A stretch of 5,107 bases of DNA from an uncultured Clostridia bacterium (GTDB taxonomy: Bacteria > Bacillota > Clostridia > Oscillospirales > CAG-272): assembly GCA_937898155.1 (NCBI GenBank), contig CALEJO010000076.1:1-5107 (forward strand), given 5' to 3'. The notes under the pieces were generated by a model. The model did not search any database and had not been told where the DNA came from. It saw only the letters and a list, made by a program, of their open reading frames with translations. Positions 1 to 5,107 of the stretch are shown here, in pieces. Within the stretch, counting starts at the first letter, position 1. Every line of letters begins with the position of its first letter. Made by a program: the position numbers and the translations under genes.

Positions 1-107
1 GGGCGGCAGATAATAGCCACGCGCACATACTCCCGCATCCCTGCATTGATCTGTACCTAATGTTCTGCGTCACCGCAGACTGCTATTACAAACAAGGAGG
101 TATCCTC
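1..107 (+). other. Upstream region, no gene recognised
   Basis: No convincing gene or promoter is visible. One frame runs open from base 1 to a TAA at 58-60 and could be the last 19 codons of an upstream gene, but it is too short to recognise. A small perfect inverted repeat (TCTGCG-TCAC-CGCAGA, 64-79) lies upstream of the ribosome binding site and could form a weak hairpin in the 5' untranslated region of the following frame. If the join at 408-432 is an assembly artefact, this region belongs to a different genome from the rest of the window. Confidence 0.4.
94..100 (+). promoter_or_regulatory. Ribosome binding site that sets the start at 108
   Basis: AAGGAGG lies 7 nt before the ATG at 108. 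This favours 108 over the in-frame ATG at 60, which has no purine-rich site in front of it. Confidence 0.85.
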
Positions 108-962
108 ATGCCTATTCCCTTTACAGACTATGTGCTGACGGCCCATCATCTGAAGGCGCTGCTCGAGCCGATGCCCTTCGTGCTGCTGTCCCTGGCCATC
201 GGCTATGTCCTCAACCGCTATCTGCGCTACCGCCTGCTGCTGGCACAGCGCCGGCATGACAGCGACATGATGGCTGTTTTCACTTCCGCCACCAAGGACC
301 TGCCCCTGATAATTTCCTTTTGCATGGGCCTGTCACTAATCATCCACGCCCTGTCCTTGCATCCCCGCATTGAGGCCGCCTTTTCCAATATCATTTATTC
401 CGTCATCGTGCTGACCGGTCAGGACACAATATCGCCGACAACACTGGAAATTTTAACGAAATTCGTGCAATGCGGCGGAACGGTGATCGCCACGTCGATC
501 TTACCGAAGCACGCTTCGGTCAAGGGCGAAGATGCCCGCGTGATCACGCTGGTCGAGAATTTGTTCGGCGTTTCCGAAATGCCGCGTCAGGTGACGAAAA
601 AGAGGCACGGAACGGGCTATGCATGGGCGATCCCATTCGGTGAATTGTCGGAGCTTCGCGCGATTTTGGCAGAGCATTCGTTTGATCTCGAACTTGACAC
701 GCCGACGGCAGGCATCGGTTATCTTCACAAATCGTTCCCGCACGGCGAAGCGTATTATCTGGTCAATCGGAACGCGAAAGAAGCACACGTGCGGCTGACC
801 TTGCGCGAAACGCGCGGAGGCGATCTGACGGTGAGGAATCCTTTTACGGGAGAAACATCGAAGCTCGAATCGACCGAGGAAAAGGGCGGGCAAACGGTCA
901 CGCTGTCCATTCCCGGCAACCGTTCTTGTTTCCTGATTTCGGGCGACGTATCCGAAGAATAA
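108..962 (+). CDS. Chimeric frame: MscS-like membrane N-terminus joined to glycoside hydrolase C-terminus
   Basis: The 284-codon frame has two unrelated halves. Residues 1 to ~104 are hydrophobic, with likely membrane segments near 22-36, 64-82 and 92-103. A charged basic stretch (YLRYRLLLAQRRHDSD) lies between the first two, as in the N-terminus of small MscS-type mechanosensitive channels. The third segment stops short, and no MscS beta domain follows. Residues ~105-284 resemble the end of a large secreted or cytosolic glycoside hydrolase, GH106/rhamnosidase-like. An alpha/beta piece (ISPTTLEILTKFV, then GGTVIATSILP) is followed by a jelly-roll-like tail (GYLHKSF, GEAYYLVNRN, NPFTGE, and GGQTVTLSIP near the end). 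The catalytic region of the hydrolase is absent. Serine codons also differ: 6 of 8 are TCC and none TCG before the join, 9 of 13 are TCG after it. I infer an assembly chimera or a recombination join rather than a working fusion. The MscS assignment is moderate; the hydrolase-tail assignment is firmer. Start at 108 is chosen from the AAGGAGG site. Confidence 0.6.
   Translation: MPIPFTDYVLTAHHLKALLEPMPFVLLSLAIGYVLNRYLRYRLLLAQRRHDSDMMAVFTSATKDLPLIISFCMGLSLIIHALSLHPRIEAAFSNIIYSVIVLTGQDTISPTTLEILTKFVQCGGTVIATSILPKHASVKGEDARVITLVENLFGVSEMPRQVTKKRHGTGYAWAIPFGELSELRAILAEHSFDLELDTPTAGIGYLHKSFPHGEAYYLVNRNAKEAHVRLTLRETRGGDLTVRNPFTGETSKLESTEEKGGQTVTLSIPGNRSCFLISGDVSEE
408..432 (+). other. Probable chimeric junction
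   Basis: The break between the membrane-protein half (ending ...YSVIVLTG) and the hydrolase-like half (starting ...DTISPTT) falls here, within codons ~100-109 of the plus-strand frame. Domain type and codon choice both change at this point: CTG/GCC/TCC-rich on the left, TCG/GCG with mixed Leu codons on the right. No repeat, insertion sequence end or attachment-site-like motif is visible at the join. The exact base cannot be set by eye. Confidence 0.55.
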
Positions 963-971
963 GAAAAAACG

Positions 972-1003
972 AAAACCCCGATGCGAAAAAGCATCGGGGT
1001 TTT
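972..1003. terminator. Bidirectional intrinsic terminator
   Basis: A perfect 13-bp inverted repeat (AAAACCCCGATGC, 972-984, and its complement at 991-1003) encloses a 6-nt loop, GAAAAA. It starts 9 nt after the plus-strand stop and lies ~31 nt beyond the stop of the ABC operon on the other strand. On the minus strand the stem is followed by TTTTCGTTTTTT, a strong U-tract for ending the exporter mRNA. On the plus strand only the four T's closing the stem follow, so termination there is probably weaker. Confidence 0.9.
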
Positions 1004-1034
1004 GCATATCGAAAATTGTTTGGCGGACGCTCGC

Positions 1035-2843
1035 TTAATTCAGCGCTTTGCCCGTCGCTTCGTCCTCATATTGACGGGTATAGAGGTTATAATAATGGCC
1101 TTTCGCTTTCAAAAGCTCGTCGTGTCTGCCGCGCTCGATGATCTTGCCGTCCTTGACGACGAGGATCAGGTCGGCGTTTTTGACCGTCGAGAGGCGGTGC
1201 GCGATCACGAGGGACGTGCGCCCCTTGATGATCGTGTCGATGGCAGACTGGATCTTTTGCTCCGTGATCGTATCGACCGAAGCGGTCGCTTCGTCGAGCA
1301 CGAGAATTTTCGGATCGGCGAGGATCGCTCGCGCAAAGCAAATGAGCTGCTTTTCACCCGTCGAAAGCAGGTTGCCGCCTTCGCCGACATTGGTGTCGAG
1401 CCCATTTTCGAGATGCGCGATCACGTCGTCTGCGGAGACGAGGGAAAGCGCCTTTTTGATCTCCTCCTCCGTCGCATTCGGATTGCCGTAAAGCAGATTT
1501 TCGCGGATAGAGCCGGAGAAAAGATGCGGCGACTGCAAAACGTAGCCGATCGAGGAATGGAGCCAGAGCTGCGAGCGTTCGCGCGCGTCGCGTCCGTCGA
1601 TCAGCACGCGCCCCGTCGTCGGCTCGAAGAAGCGGCAGACAAGGTTGACGAGCGTGCTTTTGCCCGCGCCCGTTTCACCGACGATAGCGATGTTGGAACC
1701 ATAGGGAATTTTCAGATCGAAATGTTCGAGCACGTATTCGTCGCCGTCCGGATAGCGGAAGCTGACGTCGTCAAATTCGATATCACCTTGAAGCGGCTCC
1801 CAGTTTTCGCGCTTCGGTGAAAAGCTGTCGCCATACTTTTCAAGCACCTCGGGCGTGTCCACGACGTCGGATTTCGTTTCGACGAGACGCGAAAAACGCT
1901 CGATATTGACTTGCGTCGTGATGAGATCGGAGATTGCGTCGATCAGCCAGCGAACGGGCTCCATCATGCCTTGCGCATACGACATAAACATCGAAAACGT
2001 GCCGACTTCCTCTTCGGCGAGATACCCGCCGCGCCAAAGCACGATGGCGAGTGCCAGCGACGAAGCGAGATTCATCGTCGCGGAGAAGAGCCCGCGCAGG
2101 TGCGCCGCGCGCACGGTCTTCTTTTTCATTTTCATCGTGTCGGCGTAGAAATCGCGCTCGATCGAATCCTCGATCACGAGCGTTTTGATCGTTTTCGCGC
2201 CGGTGATGCCTTCGTTGAAATCGCTCGTGATTTGCGAGTTGATCTCACGGATCTCGCGGTTGACACGGATGAGTTTTTTCTGAAAAATCGAGAACAGCAC
2301 GGCGATCAGCGGGACGATCGTGATGACGAGGAGCGCCAACTTGGCGTTCGTGACGAACATGACGATGACCGCGCCGATCAGATACGACGTGTGCCAAACG
2401 AAATCCATCATCGTCCACGACATCAGCGAGCCGATGCGGGACGTATCGCTCATGACTCTCGCGTGGATATAGCCGACGCTGTTCTGGTTGAAATAAGAGA
2501 ACGAAAGCGTTTGCAAATGATCGAACGCCGCGTTCCGCAGGTCGCGGTTGATGCGGACCTCGATCGACATGGCGAACGAGCAGGCGATATAGTTTGTGCC
2601 GCCGGCAAACAGCACGGCGAAAAGATAGAGGATCACGAAATAGGGAAGCGTATCCAGTGTGACACCGCCGACGAAATGGTTGAGTGCGTATCGCTGGAAG
2701 AGCGGAAGCACGATATCCACGAGACTCCCGCAGAGCCCACACGCCACCATGATCGCGACGGCGCGGGAATGCTTTTTCATGAAAGGAATGATCTTTCCGA
2801 TCCCAAAGAATCGAAGGGATGCTTTTTGTTCCGTGCCTGTCAT
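1035..2843 (-). CDS. Heterodimeric ABC exporter, second half-transporter (degenerate signature subunit)
   Basis: This 602-residue half-transporter has an N-terminal six-helix membrane domain (helices roughly 27-50, 64-85, 145-165, 168-186, 253-272, 278-297) and a C-terminal ATPase domain. Visible ATPase motifs are the A-loop Tyr364, Walker A GETGAGKST (389-397), Q-loop Gln437, Walker B ILVLDE with catalytic Glu518, D-loop SVD (522-524) and H-loop His549. The signature is LSTGE (493-497) instead of LSGGQ. This pairs with the opposite defect in the upstream subunit, so the two should form one inner-membrane exporter with one active and one degenerate ATP site, as in BmrD, LmrD and TM288 (known for those families). 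A longer linker (~325-357) precedes the ATPase domain, as in YheH/BmrD-like proteins. The start overlaps the upstream stop as ATGA and has an excellent ribosome site, indicating coupled translation. Substrate cannot be told from sequence; drugs, peptides or lipids are all possible. Confidence 0.95.
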   Translation of the reverse strand: MTGTEQKASLRFFGIGKIIPFMKKHSRAVAIMVACGLCGSLVDIVLPLFQRYALNHFVGGVTLDTLPYFVILYLFAVLFAGGTNYIACSFAMSIEVRINRDLRNAAFDHLQTLSFSYFNQNSVGYIHARVMSDTSRIGSLMSWTMMDFVWHTSYLIGAVIVMFVTNAKLALLVITIVPLIAVLFSIFQKKLIRVNREIREINSQITSDFNEGITGAKTIKTLVIEDSIERDFYADTMKMKKKTVRAAHLRGLFSATMNLASSLALAIVLWRGGYLAEEEVGTFSMFMSYAQGMMEPVRWLIDAISDLITTQVNIERFSRLVETKSDVVDTPEVLEKYGDSFSPKRENWEPLQGDIEFDDVSFRYPDGDEYVLEHFDLKIPYGSNIAIVGETGAGKSTLVNLVCRFFEPTTGRVLIDGRDARERSQLWLHSSIGYVLQSPHLFSGSIRENLLYGNPNATEEEIKKALSLVSADDVIAHLENGLDTNVGEGGNLLSTGEKQLICFARAILADPKILVLDEATASVDTITEQKIQSAIDTIIKGRTSLVIAHRLSTVKNADLILVVKDGKIIERGRHDELLKAKGHYYNLYTRQYEDEATGKALN

Positions 2844-4714
2844 GCGATCACCTCCTCATCGGACAACGCTTCACTTTCGCTGATCAAAGACTGAATCTCA
2901 TAGATCTTTTGGTAGATACCGCCTGACGTTTTGAGCTTTTCCGGCGTGCCCATTTCGGCAATGCTGCCGTGGTCGAGCACGATCACCTGATCCGCTTTGG
3001 AGAGCGTCGTGATACGGTGGGAGATCAAAATGATGGTCGCGCTGCCGAACCGCGCTTCGAGCGATTGGCGGATCTTGGCGTCGGTTTCGGTATCGACCGC
3101 GGAGAGCGAGTCGTCGAAAATCATGATCGGCGCGTTTTGCGTGAGCGTCCGCGCGATCGCGGCGCGCTGTTTTTGTCCGCCCGAAAGCGTGACACCGCGT
3201 TCGCCGACGAAGGTCTCATAGCCCTTGGCGAAATTTTCGATCGTTTCGTCGAGGCACGCGGCACGCGCGGCTTCGCGGATCTCGGAAAGCGTGATGCCTT
3301 CCTTGACGATGCCGATATTTTCTTTCAGCGTGCGGGAGAAGAGAAACGGCTCCTGCAAAACGATGCCGATATTTTTTCGCAGATGCTCCGCTTTGATGTC
3401 GCGGATATCGACGCCGCCGACGGAGATCGTGCCGTTTCCTTCGGGCAGATCGTAGAGTCGGTCGAGCAGAAGCATTAAGGTGGATTTGCCGCTTCCCGTG
3501 CCGCCGAGGATGCCGAGTGTCGTGCCGGCTTTCACGGTGAAGCTGACGTCATGGATCATTTCGGGGCAGTTTTCATAAGCGAAACAGACGTGGTCGAACG
3601 TGATATCGCCGCTCATATCGGGCATTTGCGCGTCCGGTTTATCATGCTCCACTTCGGATTCTATAATATAACGAATGCGGTCGATGGAAACGCCCGCCTT
3701 GCTGAGCTCGGCGATCATTCTGCCGAGTTGGCGGATCGGCCAGACCAGCATGGAGTTATACGAAATAAACGCGATGTATTCGCCCGAGGTCATGCGGAAC
3801 GTCTCGTTTCCGCTGATGCAGAAGACGGCGCCGAACACGATCACGAGCATGACCTGCACGCCAGCGAGAATATCCGAGGTGCTCCAAAAGCGGCTCAGCG
3901 TCTTTGCCATTTTGACCCAAAGCCCGGTGTAATGCTCGTTGTGGTCGTGGAAGCGGTCGCGCTCGTAGCGTTCCCGTCCGAACGCACGCACGACGCGGAC
4001 TCCCGTCAGATTTTCCTGCGCCATTGCGGAAAGCACGCCCTCGTTTTCGTCACATTCGAGAAAGCCCTCGCCGACGCGCTTATGAAAATGGAAGGAATAC
4101 CAAACGATGACCGGCATCGGCAAAAGCGCGAGCAGGGTGAGCGGCACGTTCATCGTCACCATGAAGACAATCGAAAGCACGAGCAGGATCACGATGCGGA
4201 AAATCGAGGTGAGCTGTTCCGAAACAAAGTTTTTCGTCGTGTCGATATCCGAGGTGCAACGCTGAATGATGTCGCCTGTCTGATTTTTCATGTGCCATGA
4301 AAAGGGCAGGCGTTCAATGCGGGAAAAGAGACTGTCGCGCATCGTTTTGACGAGCGTTTCCGACGCTTTCGTGTTGCTGACGCGGAAAAAGTATTGCGAA
4401 AGGACCTTCACCACGGCGACGACCAGCACGGCGAGCGCCAGCATCCAAAGATGCGCGCCGAGATACTCGAATCCGCCGAAGCGGTCCACGATCTTCATAA
4501 CCAGCTCGGAATAAACGGCTTCCTCGTCGCCGATGACGCGGTCCACCGAGATACGGATGATCTGCGGTGTCACCATGTCCGCGAGCGCGGAAAGCGCCGC
4601 CATCAGAATGCTGATCGCGAAAAGATGCTTGCTTCCTTTGAGAAAGCGGAGAATCAGCGCGGTCTTTCGCTTCTTTTCCATTCTTTTTTCTGTTTTTTTC
4701 TGTTTGTCTTTCAT
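2840..4714 (-). CDS. Heterodimeric ABC exporter, first half-transporter (Walker B Asp subunit)
   Basis: This 624-residue protein has a very basic N-terminal tail (residues 1-18, mostly Lys, Glu and Arg), a six-helix exporter membrane domain (helices roughly 30-50, 88-108, 168-188, 190-207, 281-300, 310-325) and an ATPase domain. A coupling-helix region near 234-248 reads ENLTGVRVVRAFGRE. ATPase motifs are the A-loop Tyr380, Walker A GGTGSGKST (404-412), Q-loop Gln454, a canonical LSGGQ signature (510-514), D-loop SAVD (538-541) and H-loop His566. Walker B reads IMIFDD: Asp535 replaces the catalytic Glu. FDDSLSAVD is the pattern known from the BmrC/YheI-type partner, so its own nucleotide site should hydrolyse poorly while its signature completes the active site of the second subunit. 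It is the first gene of the operon, with a strong promoter and a structured leader upstream. The start at 4714 is supported by AAGGTGG 9 nt upstream. Substrate is unknown. Confidence 0.95.
   Translation of the reverse strand: MKDKQKKTEKRMEKKRKTALILRFLKGSKHLFAISILMAALSALADMVTPQIIRISVDRVIGDEEAVYSELVMKIVDRFGGFEYLGAHLWMLALAVLVVAVVKVLSQYFFRVSNTKASETLVKTMRDSLFSRIERLPFSWHMKNQTGDIIQRCTSDIDTTKNFVSEQLTSIFRIVILLVLSIVFMVTMNVPLTLLALLPMPVIVWYSFHFHKRVGEGFLECDENEGVLSAMAQENLTGVRVVRAFGRERYERDRFHDHNEHYTGLWVKMAKTLSRFWSTSDILAGVQVMLVIVFGAVFCISGNETFRMTSGEYIAFISYNSMLVWPIRQLGRMIAELSKAGVSIDRIRYIIESEVEHDKPDAQMPDMSGDITFDHVCFAYENCPEMIHDVSFTVKAGTTLGILGGTGSGKSTLMLLLDRLYDLPEGNGTISVGGVDIRDIKAEHLRKNIGIVLQEPFLFSRTLKENIGIVKEGITLSEIREAARAACLDETIENFAKGYETFVGERGVTLSGGQKQRAAIARTLTQNAPIMIFDDSLSAVDTETDAKIRQSLEARFGSATIILISHRITTLSKADQVIVLDHGSIAEMGTPEKLKTSGGIYQKIYEIQSLISESEALSDEEVIA
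2846..2857 (-). promoter_or_regulatory. Ribosome binding site of the second ABC gene, inside the first gene
   Basis: GAGGAGGTGATC matches the complement of the usual 16S rRNA 3' end at 11 of 12 bases and sits with AGGAGG 7 nt before the ATG at 2843. It also encodes the E-E-V-I residues at the end of the first subunit. With the 4-nt ATGA overlap it indicates tightly coupled, roughly equal synthesis of the two subunits. Confidence 0.9.
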
Positions 4715-4723
4715 GTCAAAATA

Positions 4724-4730
4724 CCACCTT
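4724..4730 (-). promoter_or_regulatory. Ribosome binding site of the first ABC gene
   Basis: AAGGTGG lies 9 nt before the ATG at 4714. It directly follows the base of a leader hairpin (4731-4755), and its first two A's are part of the TAA stop of a possible mini-ORF. Its accessibility could therefore depend on that hairpin or on ribosomes finishing the mini-ORF. Confidence 0.85.
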
Positions 4731-4755
4731 ATGCCGACTGTAACGGAATCGGCAT
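4729..4755 (-). CDS. Possible 8-codon leader peptide
   Basis: ATG at 4755 opens a frame encoding MPIPLQSA, ending with TAA at 4729-4731, directly at the ribosome site of the first ABC gene. The whole frame lies within the second leader hairpin, so a ribosome reading it would have to open that hairpin. Leader peptides that sense ribosome stalling are known for related exporters (bmrB upstream of bmrCD). Against it: there is no clear Shine-Dalgarno before this ATG, and so short a frame can occur by chance. Confidence 0.2.
   Translation of the reverse strand: MPIPLQSA
4731..4755 (-). promoter_or_regulatory. Leader hairpin 2, abutting the ribosome site
   Basis: A perfect 7-bp inverted repeat (ATGCCGA ... 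TCGGCAT) with an 11-nt interval can extend by a G-U and a U-A pair to 9 bp with a 7-nt loop. It ends exactly where the AAGGTGG ribosome site of the first ABC gene begins. It is not followed by a T-run, so it is not a terminator; a role in translation control or mRNA stability is an inference. Confidence 0.5.
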
Positions 4756-4787
4756 CTGCGTGTTTGATCGGGGAATGAAACTGAGAC

Positions 4788-4806
4788 GTTCTGCTTCACG
4801 CAGAAC
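4788..4806 (-). promoter_or_regulatory. Hairpin or operator at the predicted transcription start
   Basis: A perfect 7-bp inverted repeat, GTTCTGC-GTGAA-GCAGAAC on the minus strand, begins at the predicted transcription start (~4805-4806). As RNA it would form a hairpin at the very 5' end of the exporter mRNA and could protect it from decay. As DNA it is a 19-bp palindrome placed where a repressor could block initiation. No regulator gene lies in the window to decide between these. Confidence 0.5.
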
Positions 4807-4811
4807 AATTT

Positions 4812-4841
4812 ATTATAGCATTTTTTTATCTTTTTTGTCAA
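4812..4841 (-). promoter_or_regulatory. Sigma-A-type promoter of the ABC exporter operon
   Basis: On the minus strand TTGACA (4836-4841) and TATAAT (4812-4817) both match consensus, with an 18-bp A-rich spacer. The -10 is preceded by TG-C, an extended -10 element. The start point should be near 4805-4806, giving a leader of about 91 nt before the ATG at 4714. AT-rich DNA upstream of the -35 could add to its strength. Confidence 0.88.
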
Positions 4842-4843
4842 CA

Positions 4844-4858
4844 AAATCTAAAAGATTT
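4844..4858. repeat. 15-bp palindrome just upstream of the exporter -35
   Basis: AAATCT-AAA-AGATTT is a perfect 6-bp inverted repeat with a 3-nt centre, 2 bp upstream of the -35 element. The position suits an activator or repressor site. AT-rich DNA forms such palindromes easily, so the evidence is modest. Confidence 0.35.
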
Positions 4859-4865
4859 AACAAAA

Positions 4866-4919
4866 CTGTAAAAATCATCCGCGGCATTCTCCGAATGAAA
4901 TCGAAAAATGCCGCGGATG
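4866..4919 (-). terminator. Intrinsic terminator of spo0A
   Basis: A perfect 13-bp inverted repeat (CATCCGCGGCATT at 4876-4888 with its complement at 4907-4919) has an 18-nt loop. On the minus strand it begins 22 nt after the spo0A stop and is followed by ATTTTTACAGTTTTG. It separates spo0A from the exporter promoter. Confidence 0.8.
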
Positions 4920-4941
4920 TGGGTATTGGGAAGATTATTTC

Positions 4942-5107
4942 TTATGAAATGCGGTTTTTCAGACGCAGGTTATCCGCGATCATGGCGATGAATTCGCTGT
5001 TGGTCGGCTTTCCGCGGCCCTGTTGGATCGTGTAGCCGAAATAGGAATTGAGCGTATCGACGTCCCCGCGGTCCCACGCGACCTCGATGGCGTGGCGGAT
5101 CGCGCGC
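4942..5107 (-). CDS. spo0A: Sporulation response regulator Spo0A, C-terminal 54 residues (partial)
   Basis: Spo0A is the phosphorelay-activated transcription factor that commits endospore formers to sporulation. Only the end of the C-terminal DNA-binding (effector) domain is in the window; the receiver domain and the start lie beyond the right edge. The visible residues are highly characteristic: RAIRHAIEVAW, then RGDVDTLNSYFGYTI, then KPTNSEFIAMIADNLRL and a short NRIS tail. From memory, B. subtilis Spo0A ends with near-identical RAIRHAIEVAW and KPTNSEFIAMVADKLRL segments. The stop TAA at 4942-4944 is followed by a terminator. The preserved sequence suggests a functional gene, but the missing 5' part cannot be judged. 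Confidence 0.95.
   Translation of the reverse strand, partial: RAIRHAIEVAWDRGDVDTLNSYFGYTIQQGRGKPTNSEFIAMIADNLRLKNRIS

Noticed and set aside
60..107. Earlier in-frame ATG for the plus-strand gene
   Set aside because: No ribosome site precedes it, whereas AAGGAGG is ideally placed for the ATG at 108.
62..128. Resemblance between plus-strand 62-128 and the minus-strand exporter leader (both have GTTCTGCGT and then ATGCC-ATTCC-TTACAG at similar spacing)
   Set aside because: The shared stretches are short and the sequence between them does not align. A 9-base match is expected many times by chance in 5 kb, so a duplicated leader is not supported, though it is worth a dot plot.
981..1820. Plus-strand frame of 279 codons overlapping the terminator and the second ABC gene
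   Set aside because: It starts inside the terminator hairpin and is the reverse reading of the ATPase domain; its composition is extreme in Arg and Asp.
1911..2894. Long plus-strand frame (327 codons) opposite the ABC genes
   Set aside because: It is antisense to clear transporter sequence, is made almost entirely of Arg, Asp, Glu and His repeats typical of reading a GC-rich gene backwards, and has no family resemblance.
3551..4300. Plus-strand frame of 249 codons opposite the first ABC gene
   Set aside because: Same antisense shadow pattern, rich in His, Asp, Glu and Arg, with no ribosome site or recognisable domain.
4716..4799. Alternative 27-codon GTG-started leader frame on the minus strand
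   Set aside because: It would start only ~7 nt into the predicted mRNA, inside hairpin 1, with no ribosome site.
4394..5035. Plus-strand frame of 213 codons crossing the exporter start, promoter and spo0A end
   Set aside because: It runs across three unrelated functional elements on the other strand and has no domain.

Overview
The window looks like chromosomal DNA from a fairly GC-rich, endospore-lineage Firmicute, probably a member of the Clostridia. The main evidence is the right edge, which holds the last 54 codons of spo0A, the master regulator of sporulation. Strong Shine-Dalgarno sites and a TTGACA/TATAAT promoter fit this. No species can be named from the sequence alone.

Layout, left to right. 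(1) Positions 1-107: a short upstream region with a clear ribosome binding site. (2) 108-962, plus strand: a 284-codon open frame that does not look like one natural gene. Its first ~104 codons resemble the membrane N-terminus of a small MscS-type channel. The rest resembles the C-terminal end of a large glycoside hydrolase of the GH106-like kind. Codon use changes sharply at the join near 408-432. (3) 972-1003: a strong hairpin terminator shared by convergent genes. (4) 1035-4714, minus strand: a two-gene operon encoding the two half-transporters of a heterodimeric ABC exporter, overlapping by ATGA. (5) 4715-4860: the operon's promoter and a ~90-nt leader with two perfect hairpins, a possible competing pairing and an 8-codon mini-ORF. 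(6) 4866-4919: terminator of spo0A. (7) 4942-5107, minus strand: 3' end of spo0A, cut by the window edge.

The two ABC subunits fit together as an asymmetric exporter of the BmrCD/LmrCD/TM287-288 type. The first subunit has Asp in place of the catalytic Walker B Glu but a perfect LSGGQ signature. The second has the catalytic Glu but a degenerate LSTGE signature. The dimer is therefore predicted to have one consensus and one degenerate ATP site. The operon is separated from spo0A by a terminator and has its own near-consensus promoter, so it is probably an independent transcription unit.

The two things most worth checking are the chimeric plus-strand frame, which may be an assembly join, and the structured exporter leader, which could be a translational attenuator. 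I see no CRISPR array, tRNA, rRNA, insertion sequence or phage gene.
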